From Rossellomorea marisflavi (lineage in GTDB: Bacteria > Bacillota > Bacilli > Bacillales > Bacillaceae_B), in assembly GCF_001274775.1 (NCBI RefSeq), contig NZ_LGUE01000004.1, positions 356,163 to 420,162 on the forward strand: a stretch of DNA of 64,000 nt. The letters run 5' to 3'. A program made the translations under genes and the position numbers. Positions 1 to 9,039 of this stretch are shown one piece after another. The number at the start of each line of letters is the position of its first letter. Position 1 is the first letter of the stretch. A model generated the notes under the pieces. The model saw nothing but the letters and a program-made list of their open reading frames with translations, did not search any database and was not told the DNA's origin.

Positions 1-436
1 CAGGAACGAGCATTTCACACCGATGCTGCCTGATCAGTTCATCGGTGTAGCGTTCGACGATGGGATGGTTTCTTATGGATAAACCGCTCTTTTCAATATC
101 CGATGGCATGTGCCTCCACCATTCCGTTATGGCTTCTTCGGTGTGGTCCAGTGTGAATACGGCGTATTTGCCCCCTGTAAATATCCCCTCCATTGCACCT
201 CCTGTCACCTCGGTCTCTGCGGTGATCACTACGGCTGTGTCGTAGCGGCAGGCTTCCGGTGGCGTGAGATCCGGGTGGTCCTGCGGGATTCCGAGTATCA
301 ACGAATTCTCCAGAATGTCATTCTTTCTTGCCCACGATTTCACCTTTTCCATGAGTTCCTTATTTGCTTCTCCTCCATACGGGCCTATGTTCCTGAAATA
401 GGCGATTCTCATCTCTGGAATCTCTTCTATCATCAT
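1..436 (-). CDS. GyrI-like small-molecule-binding domain protein (partial, cut by left edge)
   Basis: The reading frame is open from an ATG at 436 to the window edge, so 145 codons are visible and the C-terminus is missing. A strong GGAGGAGGAG ribosome binding site lies at 443-452. The protein starts with the fold directly (MRIAYFRNIGPYGG near residue 8), followed by LGIPQDHPDLTPPE and then RYDTAVVI and GKYAVFTLDHT. This order matches the GyrI-like/AraC effector-binding domain, which binds hydrophobic small molecules. No HTH precedes the domain, so this looks like the stand-alone form rather than a BmrR- or Rob-type regulator. The ligand cannot be read from sequence. Confidence 0.75.
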   Translation of the reverse strand, partial: MMIEEIPEMRIAYFRNIGPYGGEANKELMEKVKSWARKNDILENSLILGIPQDHPDLTPPEACRYDTAVVITAETEVTGGAMEGIFTGGKYAVFTLDHTEEAITEWWRHMPSDIEKSGLSIRNHPIVERYTDELIRQHRCEMLVP

Positions 437-550
437 ATCAATCTCCTCCTCCACTTGAAGGTAATATGGTATAAAATGTTTTTCAAGGGGATTTTTAAAA
501 GTCGTCATGTATGATAGTGTGAGAACAGTATGGTGATTGGAGGCCTTTCC

Positions 551-784
551 TTGTTAAAGATCCTGCGGATCCTGCTTGCTATCCTCACCGGGTCATTCGC
601 TCTTTACGGAATGCTGGCGGATGATTTCACTTATGTCCCCCTTATGCTTTTGTTCATGGGCGGTATGATCCTTATCATGGGGATTGAAGAGTACAAGAAT
701 AATAAAAAGGTTTTAGCTAGTTTGCTCATCGCGGTATGTCTATTTATCTTTTATACCTCGTTTGAGACCATGCTGCGCTGGTAA
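551..784 (+). CDS. Small membrane protein, DUF3953 (YczI-like)
   Basis: A protein of about 77 residues with three hydrophobic segments and a central MGIEEYKNNKK loop, the pattern of the DUF3953/YczI family of Bacillus. Its function is unknown. An in-frame ATG exists at 530, but a GGAGG at 539-543 sits seven bases before an in-frame TTG at 551, and that start gives the family-like N-terminus MLKILRI. I therefore prefer the TTG. The gene stands alone between a divergent gene and a shared terminator. Confidence 0.65.
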   Translation: MLKILRILLAILTGSFALYGMLADDFTYVPLMLLFMGGMILIMGIEEYKNNKKVLASLLIAVCLFIFYTSFETMLRW

Positions 785-795
785 GCCGCAAAAGA

Positions 796-824
796 AAATG
801 CACCGTCATCTGACGGTGCATTTC
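796..824. terminator. Bidirectional intrinsic terminator
   Basis: Perfect stem TGCACCGTCA (799-808) / TGACGGTGCA (811-820) flanked by A-rich and T-rich runs. It lies between the convergent genes ending at 784 and 826 and can serve both. Confidence 0.75.
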
Positions 825-825
825 T

Positions 826-1140
826 TCATAACCCGAACTGTTCTTTCATGGTGAGTCTCCCTCGCTGGAAGGAAATGATCACCATCTTCTCGTCCTCTTC
901 CCATCTGTAGACTGAATCGTTTTCGCCGTTGTCTTCCTCGCCTTCCGGTACGCCAGGTTGACCGATGACATCCACGACTTCCGGATAGGTCATGCCTTTT
1001 TCAAGATCGTTGAACAGGTCGAGGGTGAACCCCTGCTCTTCTTTTTCCACCTTGCCATTCGAGCTGGTCCATTCGACGCGACATCCGGAGAGGATGATCA
1101 GGGCGGCCAGGAAAAACAGGATTGTTTTGAACCGGTTCAT
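826..1140 (-). CDS. Small lipoprotein, SmpA/OmlA-like fold
   Basis: A 104-residue protein with a lipoprotein signal peptide (MNRFKTILFFLAALIILSGC, lipobox LSGC), so it is expected to be anchored on the outer face of the membrane. The mature part contains LEKGMTYPEVVDVIGQPG followed by VYRWEED and a beta-rich end, which is the motif pattern of SmpA/OmlA or DUF3862-type small lipoproteins. Its role is unknown. It follows the xylosidase gene by 48 bases with its own ribosome binding site, so read-through from the pectin operon is possible, but no functional link is visible. Confidence 0.6.
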   Translation of the reverse strand: MNRFKTILFFLAALIILSGCRVEWTSSNGKVEKEEQGFTLDLFNDLEKGMTYPEVVDVIGQPGVPEGEEDNGENDSVYRWEEDEKMVIISFQRGRLTMKEQFGL

Positions 1141-1188
1141 GGTTTCCCTCCCTTTTTCTACCTTTACGAAAAAGGGTCGTGCAAGGTT

Positions 1189-2796
1189 TCACGAATCGCT
1201 GAAATTCACCATCCACTCTCCGGATTCTCCAATTCCTCTCGCTTCGTCTTTTCCCCGGTACGTGAAATGATGGAAGTCGGCATGGGAACCGGATTGGGTA
1301 TCCATGTCGTGGACGGCGATGCCGATATAGGTTCCGGTGAAGCCGCCTGATAAAAAGTGGACCGGGATGGCATCGTCTACGGGCAGCCATTCTGCGTTAC
1401 TGCGATAGTAGAACCTTGCCTCGCTCCCGAGTCCTTCCACCTTGAGATCAATGGCGCCATCTCCGAGATCGATCATGACCGGATGAAGCGTCGATTCCCC
1501 TCCATCACAGGAAAGCAGTCGCAGCACCCGTCCGGATTCATCCAGGGTAAGATAGCAGTAGAGATAATTCTCATCATCGAGATAAAGCATGAGACCTGCG
1601 AGCTGATTGAACGTCTCCGGCTCGTATTCGATCCTCGTCTCGGCCTCGTAAAAGAAATCCTTCTGGCGCACGGCGAGGATGTGATGGTCGAACAGGGAGT
1701 GCGGCGAGCCGCCGGACCGTAGGCGGAGAGCTCCTTTCCTGCTCGTCAGGTCGCACCATGAAGGGTCCTGGGGAATGCGCAGAGTGTTCCACTCCTGGTG
1801 AAGGTTCCCTTGGAACTCATCGTGGAAATCGGTGGGTTTGACCTGACGGACGGGTTCTTTCGTCTCAATGGCCGTCTGCAGACTCGGACCGTTTCCGCCG
1901 TCTGCCAGCCTTAGCCACCCGTCTTCGCTCCACGTCACTTCCTGGATCGCCGTCTCGCGACCGAGGATCGCCCCGCTCCCACCGAGGGGACGCGTGCACA
2001 GATAGGCCATATACCAGTTGCCCTCGGGTGACTGGATGATGCTGCCGTGGCCGGCGCATTGAAGGGGCGATTCCGGCTTATCCCGGGCCGTGAGCATCGG
2101 GTATTCCGGGTCCACTTCATATGGACCCGTGATGGCACGGGACCGGCAGACGGTGATGGCGTGGCCGGAACCCGTCCCTCCTTCTGCCGTGATCAGATAA
2201 TAATAGCCGTTGTGGCGATACAGATGGGGTGCTTCCGTTTTGGCAAGCTCGGTGCCGTCAAACACCTTATGGACCTGACCCGTGAGCGCTTGCCTAATAC
2301 GATCGTATTCTTGTAAAACAATTCCTGCCGACTTATTCCCCGTCGTCATCCGGTAATCCCAGATTTCATTGAGGAGCCAGGTCTTGCCGTCGTCATCGTG
2401 GAAGAGCGATGGGTCGAAGCCACTGCTGTTGAGGTAGACGGGATCCGACCACGGGCCGCTGAGGTCGGGAGCGGTGATGACATAATTATGACTGTCCTTG
2501 AACGGTCGCCTCGTGCTTTTCACATCGGTATAGACGAGATAATAGAGTCCGTCCGAGTAGCTGATCTGCGGGGCCCAGATGCTGCCGTTCTTCGGGTTTC
2601 CCCGGAGGTCCACCTGATCGGTGAGGGGATCGGATTTGTGTTCCCAGTTAACGAGATCGCGTGATTCATAGATACGGACGCCTGGAAGCCACTCGAATGT
2701 GGAGACGGCGAGGTAATAGGTGTCCTTCACCCGGAGGAGACTCGGATCCGGATGAAATCCAGGCAATACGGGATTGGTGATGATGGTTTTAGGCAT
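1189..2796 (-). CDS. xynB: GH43 beta-xylosidase (XynB type)
   Basis: A 535-residue intracellular glycoside hydrolase family 43 enzyme that should release xylose from short xylo-oligosaccharides. The N-terminal five-bladed propeller begins NPVLPGFHPDPSLL with the catalytic base Asp near residue 17. WLPGVRIYESRDLVNW, NSSGFDPSLFHDDDG (pKa-modulating Asp) and KTEAPHLY (catalytic acid Glu) follow. The C-terminal beta-sandwich ends in FTGTYIGIAVHD. The layout follows B. subtilis XynB, and there is no signal peptide. A longer frame runs to 2880, but the ATG at 2796 has AGGAAAGGAG before it and gives the family start. It overlaps the upstream membrane gene by eight bases and is the last enzyme gene of the pectin operon. 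Confidence 0.9.
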   Translation of the reverse strand: MPKTIITNPVLPGFHPDPSLLRVKDTYYLAVSTFEWLPGVRIYESRDLVNWEHKSDPLTDQVDLRGNPKNGSIWAPQISYSDGLYYLVYTDVKSTRRPFKDSHNYVITAPDLSGPWSDPVYLNSSGFDPSLFHDDDGKTWLLNEIWDYRMTTGNKSAGIVLQEYDRIRQALTGQVHKVFDGTELAKTEAPHLYRHNGYYYLITAEGGTGSGHAITVCRSRAITGPYEVDPEYPMLTARDKPESPLQCAGHGSIIQSPEGNWYMAYLCTRPLGGSGAILGRETAIQEVTWSEDGWLRLADGGNGPSLQTAIETKEPVRQVKPTDFHDEFQGNLHQEWNTLRIPQDPSWCDLTSRKGALRLRSGGSPHSLFDHHILAVRQKDFFYEAETRIEYEPETFNQLAGLMLYLDDENYLYCYLTLDESGRVLRLLSCDGGESTLHPVMIDLGDGAIDLKVEGLGSEARFYYRSNAEWLPVDDAIPVHFLSGGFTGTYIGIAVHDMDTQSGSHADFHHFTYRGKDEARGIGESGEWMVNFSDS

Positions 2797-3214
2797 GTAT
2801 GACTCCTTTCCTGATCGGTTGTTTTCGGAAGAAGCAGAGGGCGGCAGAGAGGAAGAAGAGGAACGCCAAAGGGAAGGCAACGAGCTGGGTGCCGATCAGC
2901 GTGGCTCCTCCCGCTACTATCAAGATGATCCCGGCCCTTCCCGGATTCCGGTTTCCTTTCAGGAAGAAAGAGGCAAGGGCAATCAGGCAGAGGACCACGA
3001 GAAGGGTGATGGCAAACCATGTTGACAGCGTTTTGACCGCCTCGAAATTCCGGCCGAGCTCATCCCCCGGAAGGTTCCCCTGCAAAAGGGGGAATACCTT
3101 GTCGGCATAGGTCGCTTCATCCATGGGCAGGATCGTGAGGGCAAACCCTCCGAGGAAAAAGAGGCAGAGGAAGCCCCCGGACAGGGTGATGAGGAGCTCC
3201 CGCTTCCTTGTCAC
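2789..3214 (-). CDS. Small membrane protein, DUF4064-like, inside the pectin operon
   Basis: About 141 residues with four hydrophobic segments (LLITLSGGFLCLFFLGGFAL, TWFAITLLVVLCLIALASFF, AGIILIVAGGATLIG, and a last one before FFRKQ). Between segments one and two is an outside loop of about 40 residues (PMDEATYADKV...). It resembles DUF4064 membrane proteins, whose function is unknown. I chose the GTG at 3214: it overlaps the pectinesterase stop as GTGA and is preceded by GAGGAGG. The ATG at 3244 would extend it into the esterase gene. The overlaps on both sides imply translational coupling within the polysaccharide operon. Whether it takes part in uptake or envelope adaptation is unknown. 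Confidence 0.6.
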   Translation of the reverse strand: MTRKRELLITLSGGFLCLFFLGGFALTILPMDEATYADKVFPLLQGNLPGDELGRNFEAVKTLSTWFAITLLVVLCLIALASFFLKGNRNPGRAGIILIVAGGATLIGTQLVAFPLAFLFFLSAALCFFRKQPIRKGVIHA

Positions 3215-4155
3215 CCCTCTTCCTCCTCGATGAAGGTGATCCAATCCGGGATGATGAACGCACCGTCTCCTTCGTAGTGGTTGCGGTCTTCTACGTAGGT
3301 GGCGGTGAGGCGGTTCGATGCTTTATCCCAATCATCCCATCGTTCAGGGTGAAGATGCGCCCCCATCCAGCAGCGGGAGAAGACGGTCTTTCCATACGCC
3401 CGCCACGGCCGTCCGAGGTAGACGTTCCCCGTTCCTTCTTCTGCCGTGATATAGCATTCCTCGAAGATCAATCCGCGTTCCTGCCCTTCAGGTGTCGACG
3501 CTGCGGAAATGAAGCCGACCCCGTCATCGGGTCGCTTGAGGGATTTGATTTCGCACTGATGGAAAAGCCCTTCCCCTCCCCCAAAAATGAAATCAATCGT
3601 CCCCTCGATCATGCAGGAGTGGAATTCGGCCCTGCTTTTCTCGAAGCGGACCTTCAGCTGGGGGGTACAAAAGGGAAGGCCGGTCTTCTGGACTTCGGGA
3701 AGGGGTCCGAGGCAGACCGTATCCTGATAGCCTTTGAAGCGGCAGTTCTTGAATGTCACACGATCCCCTTCCGAATACATGGCGACGGCCTGCCCGACCA
3801 CTTCTCCCGGTCCCGCGTCATTGGTGATCGTGATGTTTTCAACTAGCACGTTCTCGGCATTGATGAATACGGTGGCGGTCCGGAATGTGCCGATTTCCCC
3901 GCCGTTTCCATCAGGCTCCCTCGCATAGCGGCCGTCGACGATTTCCACGTCGCCGATCCCGCTCAGGATCAGGTTATTTTGATAAATGGCCAGGCGCTCC
4001 CTGTAGACCCCGCTCAGGATCGTGATGCGGACTGGCCCCTCGATCCCTTTGCAGCGCTCCAGTGCTTCCCCGATCGTCGATACGGTGCCAACACCGGCTT
4101 TCCCGACAACCATGCGCGTTTCTTTTACAGATGTTTTCTCAGAAAGGTTTTCCAT
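3211..4155 (-). CDS. Pectinesterase (carbohydrate esterase family 8)
   Basis: About 314 residues with the full pectin methylesterase signature. GTVSTIGEAL occurs near the start, followed by FKNCRFKGYQDTV (catalytic Gln/Asp region), GTIDFIFGGGEGLFHQCEI (catalytic Asp), GFISAAS and YLGRPWRAYGKTVF (conserved Arg/Trp). It removes methyl esters from polygalacturonate, freeing sites for the neighbouring GH28 enzyme. No signal peptide is present, unlike secreted pectinesterases, so it should act on imported methylated oligomers. I chose the ATG at 4155 (gagggaaat before it), which overlaps the esterase gene by 31 bases. A shorter start at 4116 has no ribosome binding site. Confidence 0.88.
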   Translation of the reverse strand: MENLSEKTSVKETRMVVGKAGVGTVSTIGEALERCKGIEGPVRITILSGVYRERLAIYQNNLILSGIGDVEIVDGRYAREPDGNGGEIGTFRTATVFINAENVLVENITITNDAGPGEVVGQAVAMYSEGDRVTFKNCRFKGYQDTVCLGPLPEVQKTGLPFCTPQLKVRFEKSRAEFHSCMIEGTIDFIFGGGEGLFHQCEIKSLKRPDDGVGFISAASTPEGQERGLIFEECYITAEEGTGNVYLGRPWRAYGKTVFSRCWMGAHLHPERWDDWDKASNRLTATYVEDRNHYEGDGAFIIPDWITFIEEEEG

Positions 4156-5024
4156 ATTTCCCTCATCTCCTTCGTCTCTTGGTGGCCCCCGGTCAGGATC
4201 CTGCCCTCCCAATGTTCGGGGTAGCCCTTACCGGCGTAAGCCTTGGTCAGTTCTCTATCCAGATATCGTGCCCCTTCCACCGGGCACATCCGGTCGCTTC
4301 CCCCCGTGAGGCTGAGGCGGGGACGCGGAGCGATCATTCCCTGGATTTCATAGGTGGAACATGCCTTCAGCAGTCCCGGGACGTAATAGTAGAAGCCGTG
4401 ATGATCGAGCCCCCTTTTCTCGAGCAGGGTTTCCGTATCCACCTGGGCTGCGATATCAATCGTCACCTTCACGCGCTCATCGAGTGCCGCAAGCCACCAG
4501 CTCAGTAGTCCGCCCATGCTCATCCCGATGGTCGCGATACGTGTGTCATCAAGGTCTTCCCTTGTTGCGATGTAATCCAGGAGCCTCATGCTATCGAAGA
4601 GGCGCATGCCCCAAAGGGTGCGGCCGTATAACAGCATCTCTTTCACTAGTTCACTTTCGAGCTTTCCTTTCCTCTCTTCGAATCCCCAATGATCGATGGC
4701 CAGGACGGCATATCCCATGGCGGTGAACTCCCTTGCAAAAGAAGGGTCCTGCAGGTAGCCGGCACTCTCCGTCAGCTCGTGTTTACCCCTGTCAAAGTCG
4801 CCCCCATGTGAATGCTGGTAGACGACGACAGGGTGCGGGCCCGAGCGGTTCAACGGTGTGAGGAGGATGGCAGGGACGCTCTCCATCCCGTTCAGGTCGA
4901 TCATGAGATGCTCCGTTTCATATGCATCCCCCTTCTCTTTTGAAAGCGTGGTCCCTTGAAGCGTGGCTTCCGGAGGCGGATCTCCGAGGAGCACGAGGAG
5001 TTTTTCCCGCAGAGAGGCTGTCAT
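4125..5024 (-). CDS. Alpha/beta hydrolase, dienelactone-hydrolase/acetyl-esterase type
   Basis: A 299-residue alpha/beta hydrolase without a signal peptide. The oxyanion strand region is PVVVYQHSHGGDFDRG, the nucleophile elbow is GMSMGGLLSWW (Ser), the acid is likely in LTGGSDRMCPVEGA, and the catalytic His is in TGGHQETKEM. The overall pattern is that of the dienelactone hydrolase/acetyl-xylan-esterase-like family. The neighbouring pectinesterase and polygalacturonase suggest it removes acetyl (or other ester) groups from pectic or xylan oligomers, but this is inferred from context. Its ATG overlaps the polygalacturonase stop as ATGA, so the two are translationally coupled. Confidence 0.78.
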   Translation of the reverse strand: MTASLREKLLVLLGDPPPEATLQGTTLSKEKGDAYETEHLMIDLNGMESVPAILLTPLNRSGPHPVVVYQHSHGGDFDRGKHELTESAGYLQDPSFAREFTAMGYAVLAIDHWGFEERKGKLESELVKEMLLYGRTLWGMRLFDSMRLLDYIATREDLDDTRIATIGMSMGGLLSWWLAALDERVKVTIDIAAQVDTETLLEKRGLDHHGFYYYVPGLLKACSTYEIQGMIAPRPRLSLTGGSDRMCPVEGARYLDRELTKAYAGKGYPEHWEGRILTGGHQETKEMREIWKTFLRKHL

Positions 5025-6349
5025 GAGAGCGTCACCTCCACCGCTTCACTGCCGCTTGCAGTCTTCGACAGGCAGTCCCTGACAGTGATTGTACCGCTGT
5101 TTTCCACGTGGAACGGCGGGCCCTCATGGTTCTCGATCGTGACGCGGTCGAAATGGAGGTCGCTTGAGCAGCCGATGAAAAAGCCCCGTTTTGCCATATC
5201 CTCAATACCGGTCATCATGGCCGGCTTACCCGGGATGGCATCGTCCGCCATGGAGATTTCGATGTGCTGGAAGCTGACGACCGATACGTGCTGCTCGGCG
5301 AGTCCGTAGATGAATCCCGCTGCCGCATGGACCCGTCTCGCCGTGATATGGGAGAAGTGGATGCGCCGGAACATCGGCGTTTCGTCTGTGACCGGATACG
5401 GATTTTTATCCCATACATATTGGTCCTTTCCGCGCGGACCGCAGAAGTAATAAAGATTCAGGATGAACGGACAAATCACATTGTCCATGACGATATTCGT
5501 CACGCGGATGTCTTCGACGACGCCGCCCCTTCCCCTTCTCGACTTCAGGCGGATGCCGCGGTCGGTGTCCTGGAAGACGCAGTTTGAAATGGTAACGTTG
5601 CGGATATCACCGCTCATCTCACTCCCAAGGACGACGGCACCGTGACCATGGACCATCGTGCAGTTCGTGATCGTGATGTTTTCACACGGAGTGCGGTCCG
5701 GGGAATCCTCGGTCCCGGATTTGATGGCGATACAGTCGTCCCCGACATCGATGTGACAGTTGCTGATCCGCACATTCTTGCACGACTCGGGATCGATCCC
5801 GTCGGTGTTCGGGGAGTCGGCAGGGTTCAGGATTGTCACATTGTCGATGGTGATGTTCTCGGAACGGATGGGATTGACGGTCCAGCTCGGGGAGTCCTTC
5901 AGATGCACATCACGAAGGGTGATTCCCTTGCAGCGGTCAAAGCTGATGAGCTTCGGTCGCGGGTAGAGGAGGCGGTCCGGTTCGTTGCGGAACACATGCC
6001 ACCATTCTTCCCCGTTCCCGTCGATTGTCCCGTATCCCGTGACCGCGATTTGTTCGGCATCCTCCGCGTACAGGCACGAGGCATAAACATCGCGGTTCAC
6101 GCCTTCCCAGCGTGATGCCACGACGGGATAATCCTCCTGACGGTCGGAGAACAGAAGGGTCGCCCCCATCATCAGGTGGAGCTCGATGTGACTCTTCAGG
6201 AAAAGGGCGCCCGTCAGGAATTCACCCGCAGGGACAACCACCCTTCCCCCGCCATGACGCTCCGCTTCATCGATGGCCCGCTGGATCGCTTCGGTACAGA
6301 TCCTGCCTTTACTTACTGCTCCAAACTCGGTGATGTCGTAGACAGACAT
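5021..6349 (-). CDS. Polygalacturonase, glycoside hydrolase family 28
   Basis: About 442 residues of right-handed beta-helix. The start MSVYDITEFGAVSKG with TEAIQRAID is the typical GH28 N-terminus. The catalytic signatures are present in order: NTDGIDPESC (first Asp), DVGDDCIAIKSG (paired Asp), GHGAVVLGSEMSG (His) and RGIRLKSRRGRGG (Arg-x-Lys). It hydrolyses alpha-1,4 links of polygalacturonate or oligogalacturonides. The lack of a signal peptide suggests cytoplasmic, probably exo-type, action. The ATG at 6349 (GGGGGAG before it) is preferred over the upstream ATG at 6388, and it overlaps the YteR gene by 37 bases. Confidence 0.92.
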   Translation of the reverse strand: MSVYDITEFGAVSKGRICTEAIQRAIDEAERHGGGRVVVPAGEFLTGALFLKSHIELHLMMGATLLFSDRQEDYPVVASRWEGVNRDVYASCLYAEDAEQIAVTGYGTIDGNGEEWWHVFRNEPDRLLYPRPKLISFDRCKGITLRDVHLKDSPSWTVNPIRSENITIDNVTILNPADSPNTDGIDPESCKNVRISNCHIDVGDDCIAIKSGTEDSPDRTPCENITITNCTMVHGHGAVVLGSEMSGDIRNVTISNCVFQDTDRGIRLKSRRGRGGVVEDIRVTNIVMDNVICPFILNLYYFCGPRGKDQYVWDKNPYPVTDETPMFRRIHFSHITARRVHAAAGFIYGLAEQHVSVVSFQHIEISMADDAIPGKPAMMTGIEDMAKRGFFIGCSSDLHFDRVTIENHEGPPFHVENSGTITVRDCLSKTASGSEAVEVTLS

Positions 6350-7476
6350 GACGCGTCTCCCCCTTCCAGTACCGCTTCGCATTCGCATAGGGCCTGGAGG
6401 AATGCCCCGAGTCCTTTTTGATCGTTGCAGATGATCGGCTCGCTGATGTAGTACGCGTAGGAACCGTCCCTTTGATCAGCGCCGCCGAGCCCGGCGACCT
6501 GACAGTTTTTGTTCAGGTTCACCAACCCTTCATTCGTCAGGAGGACGAATTCTGATATAAGGCCTTTCCGGGATGCGGCGACATCTGCTTCCCACTCCTC
6601 ACGATCCAATACTCCGAGACGGATCCCTTTGGCCATGGCATAGACGAACATACTGCTGCAGGAAGCTTCAAGGTAATTCCCTTTCCGTCCGCCCTGATCG
6701 AGAACCTGATACCAGACGCCGGTTTCGTCCCGCAGTGATTTCACCTTTGTGAGGATGGATTCGAGCATCGTCGCCAGATCGTCCCTTCCCGCCGTGTCCT
6801 CCGGCAGGATCTCCAGCGTATCGGCAAGGGCCATGACGTACCAGCCGACGGATCTTCCCCAGATGTTGGCTGACAAACCAGTTCCTTCATGGGCCCATGG
6901 CTGCTGCTTTTTCTCATCCCACGCGTGATGCAGAAGGCCGGTCTCCCGGTTCAACAACCGCCCGTAGCTTACACGGAACTGACGGATAATGTCCTCGATC
7001 CCTTCCCCGCCGTGCCACGTCATGAGGTACTGTGCATAGAACGGGGTTCCCATATACAGTCCGTCGAGCCAGATCTGATGAGGATAAATCTGTTTATGCC
7101 AAAACACCCCTTCCGACGTCCGCGGATGCCGGGACAGCTGTTCCCTTAAAAGGTCCGCCGCCTTCCTGTATTTCTCGTCGCCTGTTTCCTTGTGGAGCAG
7201 GAAGAGGAGCTTGCCGTTGTTGATGTGATCGATATTGAACTCTTCCAGCCGGTAGCCAAGGATGCTTCCATCTTCTTTGATGAAGTGATCCATGTTCTCT
7301 CGGATGTACGCCAAATACCGTTCGTCCCCCGTCCGCTTCCAGAGGGACTCAAACCCTCTCAGGATCACGCCGTAATCATAGGACCACTTTTCGTTATAGC
7401 CCCTTTCTCCATAAAGCCTCGGCGTCCGTTCCATGATGGAGTCCGCTGTTTTCGTTGCCCATGTTTCGTTGGTCAT
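6313..7476 (-). CDS. yteR: Unsaturated rhamnogalacturonyl hydrolase, GH105 (YteR type)
   Basis: A 387-residue (alpha/alpha)6-barrel enzyme. The hallmark is WLDGLYMGTPFYAQY, whose Asp is the general acid/base of YteR-type hydrolases. NEKWSYDYGVILRGFE lies near the N-terminus and AHEGTGLSANIWGRSVGWY at mid-protein. It removes the terminal 4,5-unsaturated galacturonate left on rhamnogalacturonan oligomers by lyases, by hydrating the double bond. No lyase gene is in this window, so its substrate must come from lyases elsewhere or from outside. The ATG at 7476 (aaaggagagtgtgaaggc before it) fits the family length better than 7530. It follows the binding-protein gene by about 66 bases in the same operon. 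Confidence 0.9.
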   Translation of the reverse strand: MTNETWATKTADSIMERTPRLYGERGYNEKWSYDYGVILRGFESLWKRTGDERYLAYIRENMDHFIKEDGSILGYRLEEFNIDHINNGKLLFLLHKETGDEKYRKAADLLREQLSRHPRTSEGVFWHKQIYPHQIWLDGLYMGTPFYAQYLMTWHGGEGIEDIIRQFRVSYGRLLNRETGLLHHAWDEKKQQPWAHEGTGLSANIWGRSVGWYVMALADTLEILPEDTAGRDDLATMLESILTKVKSLRDETGVWYQVLDQGGRKGNYLEASCSSMFVYAMAKGIRLGVLDREEWEADVAASRKGLISEFVLLTNEGLVNLNKNCQVAGLGGADQRDGSYAYYISEPIICNDQKGLGAFLQALCECEAVLEGGDASCLSTTSPSLEQ

Positions 7477-7542
7477 GCCTTCACACTCTCCTTTAGCAAA
7501 GTAGGAAAGGAGGGAGGTCTCGTGCCCCACCCTCCTCGATGA

Positions 7543-9039
7543 TCATTGACTCGCCTTGTAGGCTTCTTTGTACTCTTCCTTGATGGTTTTACCGCCTTGG
7601 TCTTCCCATGATTGGACGGCTTTCTTGAATCCTTTCATGTCGATCTCGCCGAGGATGTACTGATAGGTGGCATCGGTGATGATCTTCTGAAGCTCGGTTC
7701 CTTGGCTTGAGTAGGTTCCAGACTCGAGTGGGACGGCCGGGTTCAGGACGGCATAGTCAGCATTTTCGGCAATCATTTCATTGGATTTCTGCTTGATCGG
7801 GTTTGGATCTTTTGATTCATATCCCGTTTCCCGCGGCCTTGAAGCTGCAAGTGGCTGTACTTCCTGCTGCCAAAGATTCTGGTCGATGATTTTGTACAGG
7901 CCGTCGGCATCTTCTTCATAATGCGTTCCTTCGATTCCATAGGTCATCAGGCTATACAGCTCTTCATCATGGAGATCATTGACGAACTGAAGGATCTTCT
8001 TCAATTCGGCTTCGTCCTTTACTTCAGAGCGAGGGAAGGCAAGAACGCCGCCGACACCGTTCCCTTCAGACCAGATCACGCGCTTGTTGTAGTCTGTTGA
8101 CGTCATGTCGTTGATGAGGTCAAGCTCCATATCATCCTGGATGCCTTTGGCCATGTTCTGGAAGTTCTGCCCGTCGAATAATCCACCGAAGTAGATCCCG
8201 GCTTTCCCTTGGGCGAACGTTTGCTGCTGGTCGGTCTTCGCCATGACGGCAAAGTCCTTGTTCACCCAACCGTTGTCATACATCTTCTTCAGGTAGTCCA
8301 TGGCTTTGACATATCCTTCTGTTTCGAATTCCGGTGTGAAGTTGCCTTGTTCGTCGACATCCCATTTATTCGGGGCTCCGAAGTAGGTGGCAAGCGTCTT
8401 GAACGAGCTATACACCAGGTCGCTCCGGTCGAGCAATCCTACCGTATCGTCCTTGCCGTTCCCGTCGGGATCATCCTCGGTGAACGCCTGGGCCACCTTC
8501 ATGAGATCCTCTGTTGTTTTCGGCATGTCGAGTCCGAGATTGTCGAGCCAATCTTTGCGGATGACGATCCCGATCCGCGACAAATCTTTCTGGAACGGCA
8601 CCCCGTACAGCTTCCCTTCAATGGAAGCAGACTTCCTTACATCCTCCGAAATGTCCTTCAGATTCGGGTAATCATCAAGATAGTCCTCTACATTCCAGAA
8701 CATGCCGGACTTCATGGCGTTTCGCACCGAGGAATTATCCATCATGGTGATTGTCACGATATCGGCCAGGGAATCAGACGCGATGGCGGTGTTGATCCGC
8801 TCTTCCTTGGACGCATCGGGCACCCAAGAGAATTCGAGTTTCGTATCGGTCTTCTTCTCGATTTCATCCACGATGGTGTCTGTAGGCGGCGAGGCGGTGT
8901 GCAGGATGTTCATCCATGTGATCTTCCCGTCCCCTCCTTCCGATGAAGAGCTGGACCCTTTTTCCCCACTGCAGCCGGCAAGAAGCAGCATCCCGGCAAG
9001 GCCGACGCTACCCAATCTTGAGATCATGCGTTTGTTCAT
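7543..9039 (-). CDS. Sugar-oligomer-binding lipoprotein, LplA family
   Basis: A 498-residue extracellular solute-binding protein. The ATG at 9039 (GGGGGA before it) gives the lipoprotein signal MNKRMISRLGSVGLAGMLLLAGC followed by a Ser-rich linker. The longer frame to 9192 is not needed. The mature protein has the LplA layout, including the calcium-binding-like loop EDDPDGNGKDDT and a C-terminal LYSLMTYGIEGTHYEED. With the LplB/LplC-type permeases it should form an ABC importer for pectic oligosaccharides. The cognate ATPase is absent, as usual for this family, which generally shares a general MsmX-type ATPase. The gene start overlaps the DUF624 gene. Confidence 0.88.
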   Translation of the reverse strand: MNKRMISRLGSVGLAGMLLLAGCSGEKGSSSSSEGGDGKITWMNILHTASPPTDTIVDEIEKKTDTKLEFSWVPDASKEERINTAIASDSLADIVTITMMDNSSVRNAMKSGMFWNVEDYLDDYPNLKDISEDVRKSASIEGKLYGVPFQKDLSRIGIVIRKDWLDNLGLDMPKTTEDLMKVAQAFTEDDPDGNGKDDTVGLLDRSDLVYSSFKTLATYFGAPNKWDVDEQGNFTPEFETEGYVKAMDYLKKMYDNGWVNKDFAVMAKTDQQQTFAQGKAGIYFGGLFDGQNFQNMAKGIQDDMELDLINDMTSTDYNKRVIWSEGNGVGGVLAFPRSEVKDEAELKKILQFVNDLHDEELYSLMTYGIEGTHYEEDADGLYKIIDQNLWQQEVQPLAASRPRETGYESKDPNPIKQKSNEMIAENADYAVLNPAVPLESGTYSSQGTELQKIITDATYQYILGEIDMKGFKKAVQSWEDQGGKTIKEEYKEAYKASQ

